The notes beneath the pieces are model-generated. The model did no database searches and was not told the origin of the DNA. It worked only from the letters and a program-made list of their open reading frames with translations. A program made the translations under genes and the position numbers. 64,000 nucleotides of DNA from Bacteroidales bacterium. GTDB taxonomy: Bacteria; Bacteroidota; Bacteroidia; Bacteroidales; UBA932. Location of the stretch: positions 1,352,178 to 1,416,177 of the forward strand of contig JALCKZ010000001.1 of NCBI GenBank assembly GCA_022647615.1, given 5' to 3'. Positions within the stretch are counted from its first letter, which is position 1; each line of letters starts with the position of its first letter. This document shows positions 49,975 through 58,830 of the stretch, piece after piece.

Positions 49975-52137
49975 TTATTTCTTTGAAGTCCTTAAGACAG
50001 TTTTAACTTCCCGCATCTTTTTAAGTGCGGAAATAACTCTGTCCAAGTGGGCGTTATTGGAGATTGAAATTTCCAGTTCAGCCACAAATTCAATCTTGCC
50101 TTTGCGCCTTTCTGAAATTCTGTAGGCGCGTATGCTTGCTCCCTGAGTTGCAACGCATTCCATTATTCTATTCCCGACAGTTGCGTCTCCGTCTCCAATG
50201 ACTTTGAGGCCGGTCTGGAATTGCGTTGTAGTAGAAAGCTGCCTCCACCTAACTTTCTGAATCCTATATGGATACGTAGTAAGAAGCCGCTTTGCATTCG
50301 GGCATGACATTCTGTGAATGCTGATTCCGCCGGAGGCAGTAACAAATCCAAAAACATCATCTCCAAAAATAGGGTTGCAGCACTTTGCCATCTTATAGCT
50401 GATGTTGCTCAAGTTATCGCTTATCACAAGATAGTCAGATGAACCCTCATGCTGGCGGATTTTTGTAACATGTGTTTCCTTCTCATTTTCAGCCTCTTTG
50501 CCGCTCTCTCCTTTCTCCAGAAAATCCTTTATGTCCTGCGGGTCAATTGAGTTGTCATTAATTGCAATCAGCAATTCTCCTGCAGATTTTTTCTTAAAAT
50601 GTTTTGCAAGGTCGGCAAGTATATCATCATTCAGCTCAATCTTCCAGTTCTTCATTCTCCTCTCCAGAATCTCACGTCCCGCGCGGCTCATCTTTCCCTC
50701 TTCCTCTTTAAGTCTGGATTTTATATGGCTGCGCGCTTTTGCGGAGACAACAATATTCAGCCAATCCTGTGACGGCTTCTGATTTTTGTTGCTCATAATC
50801 TCCACAATATCACCTGTGTGCAGCTGCTCTCGTATGGATTTTATTTTCCCGTTTACCTTTGCGCCTGAGCAGCTCATTCCAAGATTGGAGTGGATGCTGA
50901 ATGCAAAATCCAGCACGGACGCACCCTTTGGAAGTTGTCTCAAATCTCCGGTTGGAGTGAATACAAAAATTTCATCCAGCTCTTTTCCGCTCAGCTGGGG
51001 ATTCTCCATAACTCCCGGAGTATTAAGCATTTCTTTTACTCCCGATAGCCATTCATCCAATCCGCGCACGCTCTTTATTCCCTTGTAGCTCCAGTGAGAT
51101 GCGTGTCCGTTCTCTGCAATTTCATCCATTCTTGCAGTTCTGATTTGAACCTCAATGTGAGCGCCGTCTTTATTTTCAACCGTTGTATGCAAAGACTCAT
51201 AGCCATTTGGCTTTGGAGTAGTAATCCAATCCCTCAATCTGTTAACATCGGGTTTATATTCCTGAGTGACAAGTGAATATACTTGCCAGCAATAATCTTT
51301 CTCCTTCTCCGGCGGAACGTCCAAAATAAATCTGATGGCAAAAACATCATACACTTTTTCAAACGGAACTTCCTGCCTTTTCATCTTTTGCCAGATAGAC
51401 CACGCAGTTTTAGTCCTAACTTTAAGAGTATATTTTATCCCAGCCTCGCTCAGCTTTTTCTCCAATGGTTTAACAAATTGCTGAACAAGTTTTTTCCTGT
51501 CCTCTTCCGTTGCAATTAGCTTGTTTGTGATTGCGCGATAATTCTCCGGATCTGAATATCTGAAGTATAAATTTTCCAGTTCGCTGTTAATATTGTATAG
51601 CCCAAGCTGATGAGCCATAGGAATATACAGCATTTGGGTCTCCGTCAGCTTGCGCATCGCATTTCCCTTTGGGAAAATATAAAGGTTGCGCATTATTTCC
51701 AATCTGTCGGCGAGCTTAATTAATGTTACCCTTGGGTCCTTTGAATATGAGACAATTAGCTTGCGATAGATTTCCGCCTGCAGCTTTGTCTCTTTGGGAG
51801 TAATCTTGGAAATGTTGTTAAGACCCTCAACAATGGTAATTATTTCTTTGGGATAGTTTTTCTTAAACTCCTCAACCATAGAGTCTTTGCCGCGGCTGGC
51901 TTCATGCAGGAAAACTGCCGCAACCGCATCTGCGCGCAATCCAAGTTCAGCTGCTACAATGTAGGCAACATTAAGCGGGTGCTCAATAAACGGATGATGA
52001 TTTTCCCTCTCCAGCCCCTCAAGAGATTTGACTGCAATATCATAAGCTCCCTCTATAAGCTGCTTGTTTTCAGGCTCAAACATACTTATAAGTTCATTCA
52101 GCTTATCATTCATTGCCTTATTTGTACTCTCTCCCAT
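49975..52137 (-). CDS. relA: RelA/SpoT-family (p)ppGpp synthetase with degenerate HD domain
   Basis: The 720-residue protein has the long RSH layout: HD domain (about 30-170), synthetase (about 225-340: YDVFAIRFIL and EVQIRTARMDEIAENGHASHWSYK), TGS (FVFTPTGDLRQLPKGASVLDFAFSIH), a zinc-finger region (KCCNPIFGDDVFGFVTASGG) and a C-terminal ACT domain. In the hydrolase domain the HD pair reads His78-Glu79 and the usual following ED is absent (FLHEASRGKD), so ppGpp hydrolysis is probably lost. It would then be a synthetase-only RelA, with hydrolysis by another enzyme outside the window; this is inference. Three nonamer copies would be expected by density and two are present (50172, 51040). Confidence 0.93.
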   Translation of the reverse strand: MGESTNKAMNDKLNELISMFEPENKQLIEGAYDIAVKSLEGLERENHHPFIEHPLNVAYIVAAELGLRADAVAAVFLHEASRGKDSMVEEFKKNYPKEIITIVEGLNNISKITPKETKLQAEIYRKLIVSYSKDPRVTLIKLADRLEIMRNLYIFPKGNAMRKLTETQMLYIPMAHQLGLYNINSELENLYFRYSDPENYRAITNKLIATEEDRKKLVQQFVKPLEKKLSEAGIKYTLKVRTKTAWSIWQKMKRQEVPFEKVYDVFAIRFILDVPPEKEKDYCWQVYSLVTQEYKPDVNRLRDWITTPKPNGYESLHTTVENKDGAHIEVQIRTARMDEIAENGHASHWSYKGIKSVRGLDEWLSGVKEMLNTPGVMENPQLSGKELDEIFVFTPTGDLRQLPKGASVLDFAFSIHSNLGMSCSGAKVNGKIKSIREQLHTGDIVEIMSNKNQKPSQDWLNIVVSAKARSHIKSRLKEEEGKMSRAGREILERRMKNWKIELNDDILADLAKHFKKKSAGELLIAINDNSIDPQDIKDFLEKGESGKEAENEKETHVTKIRQHEGSSDYLVISDNLSNISYKMAKCCNPIFGDDVFGFVTASGGISIHRMSCPNAKRLLTTYPYRIQKVRWRQLSTTTQFQTGLKVIGDGDATVGNRIMECVATQGASIRAYRISERRKGKIEFVAELEISISNNAHLDRVISALKKMREVKTVLRTSKK

Positions 52138-52167
52138 TGTGTACCCTTTAATTATTCTTTTCCTCTG

Positions 52168-54186
52168 TTAATTCTTTTTGTTCTTTAGCACCTCTTTAAG
52201 TGCGTTCATCTCATCTCTGAATTTTGCTGCAGCGGTGAAATCCAGCTTTTTAGCGGAACGTTCCATTTGTATCCTGGAGCTCTCGATAGATTTTTCCAGC
52301 TGCGCTCTTGTCATGTTTGTTATGACAGGATCATTTGCTATATCTCTTGCAGAAGGCTTGCCATAATTTGAAGAAGCCTCCTCTAAAGTTGCATTGCGGC
52401 CAAGAATATTTCTCTCTTCCTTCACAATCTGTCGCGGAGTAATATGATGTACTTTATTGTATTCCATTTGTTTAGCTCGGCGACGGCCGGTCTCGTCAAT
52501 GGTCTCTTTCATACTCTTTGTGATAGTATCCGCGTACATTATGACGGTGCCGTTTATGTTTCTTGCCGCTCTGCCGGAGGTTTGCGTGAGGGCGGTGGTG
52601 CTTCTCAAGAATCCCTCCTTGTCCGCATCCAAAATTGCAACCAGCGAAACTTGCGGTAAATCAAGACCTTCCCTTAACAAGTTAACTCCCACAAGTACAT
52701 CAAATCTTCCCGCCTGGAAGTCCTCCAAGATTTCAATTCTCTCCATCGTGTCTACGTCCGAGTGAATATAGCGTACTCGTATCCCCATCTTTTCCAGATA
52801 CTTATCCAGCTCCTCCGCCATTCTTTTTGTAAGGGTTGTAACAAGAACGCGCTCATCTTTTTCAGCACGCTTCTGCACCTCCTCCAGCAAATCATCTATC
52901 TGATTTTTTGTAGGGCGGACATCAATCGGTGGCTCCAGCAACCCGGTAGGGCGGACCACCTGCTCAACTATAAGTCCCTGAGACTCTTCAAGTTCAAAGT
53001 CAGAAGGTGTTGCGCTTACATAAACCGTCTGGTTGGTCAGCGTCTGAAATTCATCAAACTTCAGCGGCCTGTTATCTGCGGCTGCGGGCAGACGAAAACC
53101 GTACTCAATCAAAGTCTGTTTTCTGGAACGGTCTCCTCCGCTCATTGCACGGATTTGAGGGACAGTCACATGGCTTTCATCTATGAAAGTTAGGAAGTCA
53201 TTTTGAAAATAATCCAACAGGCAGAATGGTCTTGTGCCGGCGCTTCTTCCGTCAAAATATCTGGAATAATTCTCTATGCCGGGGCAGTAGCCAAGTTCCT
53301 TAATCATCTCAAGGTCATACTCTACGCGTTGCTTTAACCTGTTGGCTTCATGCGCCTTGCCAATCTCCATGAAATAATCGTACTGCTTTTTTAAATCATC
53401 CTGGATTTGCTTTATTGCGCTTATTGTTCTCTCTCTTGTTGTGGAGAAAATGTTTGCAGGATAGATTGGAATCTCCTCTTTGAATTCTATTGTTCCTCCG
53501 CTGATTGGGTCAAAAATTTCTATCTCGTCAACTTCATTCCCAAAGAAAGTTATCCTTGCCGCCTCCTCTCCGTAGGCCAAAAATATATCCACGGAATCTC
53601 CTTTAACTCTGAATGTTCCGCGCTTGAACTCAACATCATTGCGGGAGTACATGCTGTCCACAAGCTTATACAAAAATTTGTTGCGGCTCACCTGGTCTCC
53701 CTTGTGAATGATGATTGTGTTTGCGTGGAAATCTGCAGGGTTGCCAATGCCGTACAGGCAGGAGACTGATGAGACGACTATTACATCTCTTCTTCCCGAC
53801 AGTAGCGCGCTTGAGCATTGCAGGCGCAGCTTGTCAATCTCATCGTTGATGCTCAGGTCTTTCTCTATATATGTATCAGTAACAGGCATATACGCCTCGG
53901 GCTGATAGTAGTCATAGTAGGAGACAAAATACTCCACGGCATTCTCAGGAAAGAACGCCTTAAACTCACCGTACAGCTGCGCCGCCAAAGTCTTATTGTG
54001 GCTCAGCACCAGCGCGGGTCTGTTCAATCTTTGGATAACGTTGGCCATGGTAAAAGTCTTCCCGGAGCCGGTAACGCCAAGCAGCGTCACCGCCTTATTC
54101 CCCTCCTTAATTGCATTTACCAGAGAATCAATTGCTTCCGGCTGGTCACCGGTAGGCTTATATGAAGATTCCAGCTTAAAATCCAT
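52168..54186 (-). CDS. uvrB: Excinuclease ABC subunit B
   Basis: UvrB is the DNA-loading helicase-like core of nucleotide excision repair. The 672-residue protein has Walker A GVTGSGKTFTMA (39-50), the beta-hairpin region YYDYYQPEAYMP, DESHV motif II, and LLREGLDLPQVSLVAILDADKEGFLRS with QTSGRAARN near the end. The last 40 residues form the UVR motif that contacts UvrC (KSIESSRIQMERSAKKLDFTAAAKFRDEM). Length and motifs are normal. A long non-coding stretch separates it from the next gene. A nonamer copy lies at 53794-53802. Confidence 0.98.
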   Translation of the reverse strand: MDFKLESSYKPTGDQPEAIDSLVNAIKEGNKAVTLLGVTGSGKTFTMANVIQRLNRPALVLSHNKTLAAQLYGEFKAFFPENAVEYFVSYYDYYQPEAYMPVTDTYIEKDLSINDEIDKLRLQCSSALLSGRRDVIVVSSVSCLYGIGNPADFHANTIIIHKGDQVSRNKFLYKLVDSMYSRNDVEFKRGTFRVKGDSVDIFLAYGEEAARITFFGNEVDEIEIFDPISGGTIEFKEEIPIYPANIFSTTRERTISAIKQIQDDLKKQYDYFMEIGKAHEANRLKQRVEYDLEMIKELGYCPGIENYSRYFDGRSAGTRPFCLLDYFQNDFLTFIDESHVTVPQIRAMSGGDRSRKQTLIEYGFRLPAAADNRPLKFDEFQTLTNQTVYVSATPSDFELEESQGLIVEQVVRPTGLLEPPIDVRPTKNQIDDLLEEVQKRAEKDERVLVTTLTKRMAEELDKYLEKMGIRVRYIHSDVDTMERIEILEDFQAGRFDVLVGVNLLREGLDLPQVSLVAILDADKEGFLRSTTALTQTSGRAARNINGTVIMYADTITKSMKETIDETGRRRAKQMEYNKVHHITPRQIVKEERNILGRNATLEEASSNYGKPSARDIANDPVITNMTRAQLEKSIESSRIQMERSAKKLDFTAAAKFRDEMNALKEVLKNKKN

Positions 54187-54395
54187 GATGCCCGCAAGTT
54201 ACAAAATCACAAACGAACTATCGCACATCGTAACAAAATCTAAATCCCCAGCGGAAAATCCCCAACGGAAAATCCCCCAGCGGAGCGGCCGCGGGCCTCT
54301 CTTTTTTACGCACAGAGCGGCAAACCTGCCCGAGGCCGCGCAGCCGCGCCGGAGGCGCGTGCCTCCTCCACCGCGGGAGCGGTGTAAACCACAGA

Positions 54396-54422
54396 TTGCC
54401 AGCATGCTTTGTATGCTGGCAA
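54396..54422. repeat. Perfect hairpin TTGCCAGCAT/ATGCTGGCAA
   Basis: A 10-base-pair stem with a seven-base loop (GCTTTGT). It has no T run on either side, so it is a weak terminator candidate. Confidence 0.75.
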
Positions 54423-54517
54423 CGCGCAGACTGCGCAGCAGGCTGCGTAAACAAAATTCCTTTTTGTTGTGCCACAACTTTGCAAAACGTGCAGATTTAC
54501 AATGTGTTGCAAAATAC

Positions 54518-54653
54518 CGCTCAGAGTGCGCAGAAAGGCAAAAAGTTAATTGCTTAACAATATGCGTATTGCAAGGACGGTAATTTTTGAGAAATTTTAA
54601 AACGCTGTAACATGCTGATAGTCAGATAGGGTCATTTTTGCCTTTTCTGAGCG
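54518..54653. repeat. Inverted repeat pair flanking 90 bases
   Basis: 54518-54544 (CGCTCAGA ... CAGAAAGGCAAAAA) and 54635-54653 (TTTTTGCCTTTTCTGAGCG) are inverted copies with a five-base interruption in the left arm. The span is 136 bases, the size of a small MITE-like element, but no target-site duplication or transposase was identified. Confidence 0.55.
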
Positions 54654-54675
54654 TACAATTGAAACATTTATTTTA

Positions 54676-54683
54676 TAAATTTG
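54676..54683 (+). promoter_or_regulatory. -7 box of fimbrillin-like gene
   Basis: TAAATTTG matches the -7 consensus. The ATG at 54818 is 134 bases away, so the leader would be long for this genome. Confidence 0.5.
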
Positions 54684-54817
54684 CGTTAGGGAAATGGTGC
54701 ACATTTCCGCAGTCTTGCCCCTCATTTCACAGATGTTTGCAGCAAATCTAGAGGCTCTCTGTCCTTTATGAACGCTGATTTATAACCTCACTTTATAACT
54801 TTATAAACATCACAATC

Positions 54818-56536
54818 ATGAAACTAAAACCATTTTTTTTATCCGCAGCTATAATATCTTCAGTTTCTGTGCTGCTGCTATGCGCATGCTCTAAAAGTGA
54901 TGTCGGCAATTCTGGAGCTGCCGGCAAGTACAAAGTTAATCTGTCTGGAACCATAGCAACTGACGGCACAAAGGCAGAACTTGTTGACAACGGCTCTTTG
55001 CTGAAGGTTTATTGGTCAGCTACTGACGCAATTAAGGTTATTAATACCAGCAAGAGCAATGCTGTTGCAACGCTCTCCACGTCAGGTAATAGCGGCACTT
55101 CCGGCAGCGCAAGCTTCAGCGGAGATTTTAGCGTGGCTCCAGATGCGGGAGATAACTTGGTTGCATTTTATCCCTCCACGCTATCAGTCAGCGGCGCCAC
55201 GGCAACAGTAGATTTATCGGCTCAGGGCGGCACTCTTGACGATGTGAAAACACGGATGGTTATGATGGCAACTGCCGCATACAGCTCATCCACAAAACTG
55301 TCTTTTGCAAATGAGACAGCAATATTAAAATTTGAATATACATTCCCTGTCGCATGTACCGTAACCGGCTTGACTCTTACTACTCCCGACGGGTCATTAA
55401 TAAATAAGGAAGAGTTGAGTTCAAGCGGCTGGAGCAATCCGACAAAAGGGGACATTAACGTAACCCTTTCCTCTGCAATTAGTGTTGCAGCGGGCGATGT
55501 TAAGACTTTTTATGTAGCGGTGTTCCCGGAATCCGGTATCACAGACCTGATTGTAACGGCTCACACGTCCGCAGGCGAATACCTTACAAATACAAGATCA
55601 GCAAGTGTCGCTTTTATCCAAGGCAAATATCACACAATGACAAAGACTCTTAAAAGTATGATAGGTTCTTACTATTATTCTGATGGAACATGGGGAGATT
55701 TAGAAGATAACAATAGAATGGTGAGTGGTGTTATGGCTAAAACTGCGATAGGGGTAATCTTCTCCACTGAGCCGAGTACCAAGGATAAAGGATTTGGTTT
55801 CACCCACGGGTATGCCATGGCACTTAAAAATGCAGCAAGGTACCAAAACGCCTTCTGGTCTTCACATGATGACTATAAGGACATTAATGACCAGTCCGCA
55901 TATATAACGGATTTATCCGCAATGATTGCAGACCTTGATGGCTACTCTCACTGCCACGGCTTTATTACCTCTCCAAAAACCAACGGCTATTATGATTTTA
56001 ATTCAACAAATTACCCCGCTATTTATGCAGCGCTCAACTTTGGTACGGCATCTTACGGCAGCGTGATTAATGCCGCACCTTCCGGTACGCTCAACAGCGG
56101 CTGGTACCTGCCAAGCATTGGACAAATTTACCTAATATTGAAAAATCTTGGCAAGCTGACGGACCCCCTTAAAGATAGTCATACTTACTGGCATTTGGAT
56201 GATACAAAATATCTTGAGATTGCAAAAAATATTAATTCTTACATATATGAAGTATTGAATAGTAATGCAAACACCAGTATTGTAAATAATCCTCTCAGTA
56301 CAGCAAGTAACATTTCCGATTATTTCCTTGGCCTGAAGGACCCTACGGCATCAGGATGTGATTTTTCAGCTGTAAAATATGGTTATTATATGCAGTCAAG
56401 CACTGAATATTCTGAGTATCAAAATATTGACTGCAGTTTCCAGAGTTCTGGTTATGTAATTAATATTTCTTCTGAATTCAAAACGGGAAGTAGTAGCACG
56501 ACGGCGTTTGCTGCGCGCAGCGTGATTGCTTTTTAA
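54818..56536 (+). CDS. Fimbrillin-family lipoprotein
   Basis: The 572-residue protein has a lipoprotein signal (LLLCAC, Cys24) and an N-terminal beta domain resembling the fimbrillin/Mfa2 family: SATDAIKVINTSKSNAVATL, NLVAFYPSTLSVSG, VFPESGITDLIVTAHT. The second half (about 285-572) is a different domain with SDGTWGDLEDN, AKTAIGVIFSTEPS and SGWYLPSIGQIYLILKNLG, a DUF1566/FGE-like pattern common on Bacteroidota surface proteins. It is probably exposed on the cell surface. Base composition is similar to neighbours. A small gene follows 38 bases downstream. Confidence 0.82.
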   Translation: MKLKPFFLSAAIISSVSVLLLCACSKSDVGNSGAAGKYKVNLSGTIATDGTKAELVDNGSLLKVYWSATDAIKVINTSKSNAVATLSTSGNSGTSGSASFSGDFSVAPDAGDNLVAFYPSTLSVSGATATVDLSAQGGTLDDVKTRMVMMATAAYSSSTKLSFANETAILKFEYTFPVACTVTGLTLTTPDGSLINKEELSSSGWSNPTKGDINVTLSSAISVAAGDVKTFYVAVFPESGITDLIVTAHTSAGEYLTNTRSASVAFIQGKYHTMTKTLKSMIGSYYYSDGTWGDLEDNNRMVSGVMAKTAIGVIFSTEPSTKDKGFGFTHGYAMALKNAARYQNAFWSSHDDYKDINDQSAYITDLSAMIADLDGYSHCHGFITSPKTNGYYDFNSTNYPAIYAALNFGTASYGSVINAAPSGTLNSGWYLPSIGQIYLILKNLGKLTDPLKDSHTYWHLDDTKYLEIAKNINSYIYEVLNSNANTSIVNNPLSTASNISDYFLGLKDPTASGCDFSAVKYGYYMQSSTEYSEYQNIDCSFQSSGYVINISSEFKTGSSSTTAFAARSVIAF

Positions 56537-56573
56537 ATTGAAAATTTAGAAAAATGATTAAGAAAAATTTTTA

Positions 56574-56822
56574 ATGAACTTATATACAATGAAATACAAT
56601 TCTAGTACAGTAGATGAAAAGCGCATGGTTCTGTTCAGCGCAACTAACAGATGTACAGTTTCAGGCAATAAGTATGTTGCCCCGTGCAGCAAAATTATTC
56701 AAATGGAGCCTGAAGGATTCATTGCAACCAGCGGAGATCTACCTGATTATGGTGACGGCGGAAGTCTGTCCCAAGTGTATCCTCCAAAGCCGGTACAAGA
56801 TAATTTGATAAAGAAGGCATAG
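56574..56822 (+). CDS. Small protein following fimbrillin-like lipoprotein
   Basis: This 82-residue protein has no signal peptide. The C-terminal half, APCSKIIQMEPEGFIATSG, then PDYGDGGSLSQVYPPKP, resembles the small proteins with a Y.AP....E.EG.....SG..P..GGG pattern that often follow fimbrillin-like genes in Bacteroidota. I recognise the pattern but not a named family. Start is uncertain (56574 or Met6 at 56589). Function is unknown; linkage to the preceding lipoprotein is the main clue. Confidence 0.6.
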   Translation: MNLYTMKYNSSTVDEKRMVLFSATNRCTVSGNKYVAPCSKIIQMEPEGFIATSGDLPDYGDGGSLSQVYPPKPVQDNLIKKA

Positions 56823-56827
56823 GGTTA

Positions 56828-57868
56828 TTATTTTACAAGTGAAAAGACCAGCAGATAGATGAGCCGGGTGCGGGCAATGAGGGTGGAGTAGGTGATAGTG
56901 TCCTCTGTATCAGTTGTTTTGTAAGTGTTCTCCGTGATGCCGCTGGTGAAAAGGAGTGCGGGAGCGTGGTAATCTGTGAATGAGCGCTGGTCAGACAGGC
57001 CGGAGAAAATTTTGTAGAAAGATTTGCTGCCATAAAATGTGTAGTCCAAATCCAGGTTCAGTCCGTATGCCTTGTTGAGGTAATTTATTTTCCTCACGAT
57101 GTTTGCATCCACTTTTTCCCTGCCTAGTATGAGCATGTAATCTTTTGATTTCCCGGGAGGTGCAAGGGTGCTTCCAATTTGGTCCAGGTTAATCATCAGA
57201 GAAATATCTGAGGGGTGAATGCCGCCGTTTCTTATAAACTCAAGGCTCCCCGCGCGGTTAAATTCCTTGCCGTCAAATGCAATAAACAGAATATTTTTTT
57301 CCGGCAGCATATTTCTTTTATATGCTGAGCCAAAGGCATTTGCAAGCTCCAGCAATACTGCAACGCCGGAGGCGTTATCATCTGCGCCGTAATAAATTTT
57401 TTCCCCGATGGTTCCCAGATGGTCATAGTGTGCTCCTATTACAATCCACTCCTTGCTGCCGGAACGTGATGGTATATAGCCAATTACGTTTGCACCAAGC
57501 AGTTTCATTCCGCCTTTTGTATAGAAGTAAAATCCGTGTGCATAAGCGCCGGTGCTGCTCAATGGCTTTATGCCTGCCTGCAAATATCTGTCAATTATAT
57601 AGTTGCGGGCGCAAGCAATGCCGTCCGTGCCGGTGGCTCTCCCCGCAGCCTCTTTGCTTGCAAGTGACGTAACGCAGCGGCGTGCGCCAAACTGTGATAT
57701 TGAAGAGAGAGGTGTATCAGGATAACAAGCAGAGTCCGCTGCTGAAAGCTGGGCAATTGAAGAATAACTGTCGGGAGATAAAAAGGGATTATGAAAAGTT
57801 TGGCCGTGTGCTTGCCTGCCGCATAAAAGAGCTGCCATGAGTGCAATTGCCAAAACGTGTTTCATCAT
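56828..57868 (-). CDS. M28-family metallopeptidase, secreted
   Basis: The 346-residue protein (start MMKHVLAIALMAALLCG, with a signal peptide) has the M28 aminopeptidase layout: zinc ligands in GAHYDHLG and DDNASGVAVLLELANAF, and the later DYHAPALLFTSG. The usual EE pair before GLxGS reads KE (FDGKEFNRAGS), so the general-base Glu is replaced by Lys while the zinc-ligand Glu remains. The extension to 58006 in the same frame lacks signal features and covers the promoter region of mtgA, so it is rejected. A nonamer copy lies at 57768-57776. Confidence 0.87.
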   Translation of the reverse strand: MMKHVLAIALMAALLCGRQAHGQTFHNPFLSPDSYSSIAQLSAADSACYPDTPLSSISQFGARRCVTSLASKEAAGRATGTDGIACARNYIIDRYLQAGIKPLSSTGAYAHGFYFYTKGGMKLLGANVIGYIPSRSGSKEWIVIGAHYDHLGTIGEKIYYGADDNASGVAVLLELANAFGSAYKRNMLPEKNILFIAFDGKEFNRAGSLEFIRNGGIHPSDISLMINLDQIGSTLAPPGKSKDYMLILGREKVDANIVRKINYLNKAYGLNLDLDYTFYGSKSFYKIFSGLSDQRSFTDYHAPALLFTSGITENTYKTTDTEDTITYSTLIARTRLIYLLVFSLVK

Positions 57869-57886
57869 TCTCTGCGGTTTAAGTTG

Positions 57887-57917
57887 TATATTTGCGGGCT
57901 GTATACTTGTATATTTG
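57887..57917 (+). promoter_or_regulatory. Two -7 boxes in front of mtgA
   Basis: TATATTTG occurs at 57887-57894 and again at 57910-57917, 23 bases apart. The second is 25 bases from the mtgA ATG. The TTTG of the first box could serve as a -33 element for the second at a short 15-base spacing. Confidence 0.5.
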
Positions 57918-57941
57918 CCATTGCGAAAATACTCTATTTTC

Positions 57942-58784
57942 ATGAAAGTAAGAAAAAGAAGCGGTTGCCTTAAAACATTATTCATCACTATTCCGTTGTG
58001 GTTCATTGGAATTACAATTGGGCTGGTGATTGTTTTGAAGTGGGTGCCGGTGTGGGTGACTCCTGTGATGGTTCAGAAAAGCATTGTAAATGTGGGGGAT
58101 AGCACGTATCACACTTATAAAACATGGAAGTCTTTGAAGCATATTTCCAACAGCATGGGGATGGCGGTTATGGCGGGGGAGGACAGCAGATTCCTGAGCC
58201 ACTGGGGTTTTGACTTTGTGGAGATTAACAATGCTATCACTACAAATGCTGAGGGCAATTCATTAAGAGGTGCAAGTACAATTTCCCAGCAGACCGCAAA
58301 GAATGTTTTTCTTCTTCCCGGAAGGACCTGGATAAGAAAGGGTTTGGAGGCTTACTTTACTTTGCTGATAGAGGGCATCTGGGGAAAGCGGAGAATTATG
58401 GAGGTCTATTTGAATGTTGCGGAGATGGGGAAAGGTATCTTTGGAGCTGAGGCTGCGGCACAGCATTTGTTTAATACAAGCGCAGAAAATCTGACCAGAA
58501 GACAGTGCGCTCTTATTGCCGCAACTCTGCCAAATCCTCTGATAATGCATTCGGACAGGCCGTCCAGATATGTGCGCTACAGAGCAACTGTTATTCAGTC
58601 TCTTATGAGGAAAATCCCGCGCCCTAAATGGCTTGGCGGAACTGAGACAAGATGGACGCAAAGGATGGACCGCAACATTAAAAAAAGAAACAGCAAGGCG
58701 CTGATGAGGACGGTGAAGAAGGTGAATAAAAATGTGAGCAAGAAGGTAGTGAAGAAACTTTCCGGAAGCGGCAAAGAGAAATAA
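57942..58784 (+). CDS. mtgA: Monofunctional peptidoglycan glycosyltransferase
   Basis: MtgA polymerises lipid II into glycan strands at the inner membrane. The 280-residue protein starts MKVRKRSGCLKTLFITIPLW with one membrane anchor (about 12-35). The GT51 motifs are GEDSRFLSHWGFDFVEI (catalytic Glu in EDSRF), RGASTISQQTAKNVFL, KRRIMEVYLNVAEMGKGIFG and RRQCALIAATLPNP. The frame is open from 57837, but the family start and the -7 boxes support 57942. The C-terminal tail is strongly basic. Confidence 0.95.
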   Translation: MKVRKRSGCLKTLFITIPLWFIGITIGLVIVLKWVPVWVTPVMVQKSIVNVGDSTYHTYKTWKSLKHISNSMGMAVMAGEDSRFLSHWGFDFVEINNAITTNAEGNSLRGASTISQQTAKNVFLLPGRTWIRKGLEAYFTLLIEGIWGKRRIMEVYLNVAEMGKGIFGAEAAAQHLFNTSAENLTRRQCALIAATLPNPLIMHSDRPSRYVRYRATVIQSLMRKIPRPKWLGGTETRWTQRMDRNIKKRNSKALMRTVKKVNKNVSKKVVKKLSGSGKEK

Positions 58785-58830
58785 AAATGTACTGCAAATT
58801 CTTCTTTAAGAAAGATTAAGAGATTATTAT

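Larger units (their letters stand above)
54187..54817. other. 631-base non-coding block with repeats and palindromes
   Basis: No convincing gene is present; small frames here are lacking family resemblance. Contents: three copies of a CCCCAGCGGAAAATC-like 16-base repeat (54246-54287); a GC-rich patch with self-complementary GGCGCG-type sequence (54290-54375); a strong hairpin (54396-54422); an inverted repeat pair (54518-54544 and 54635-54653); and a -7 box at 54676-54683. The GC content of the 54280-54450 part is far above its surroundings. Confidence 0.7.

Noticed and set aside
54199..54583. Overlapping reading frames in the GC-rich block
   Set aside because: They are Arg- and Ala-rich, overlap each other in several frames and show no family features, as expected for GC-rich non-coding sequence.
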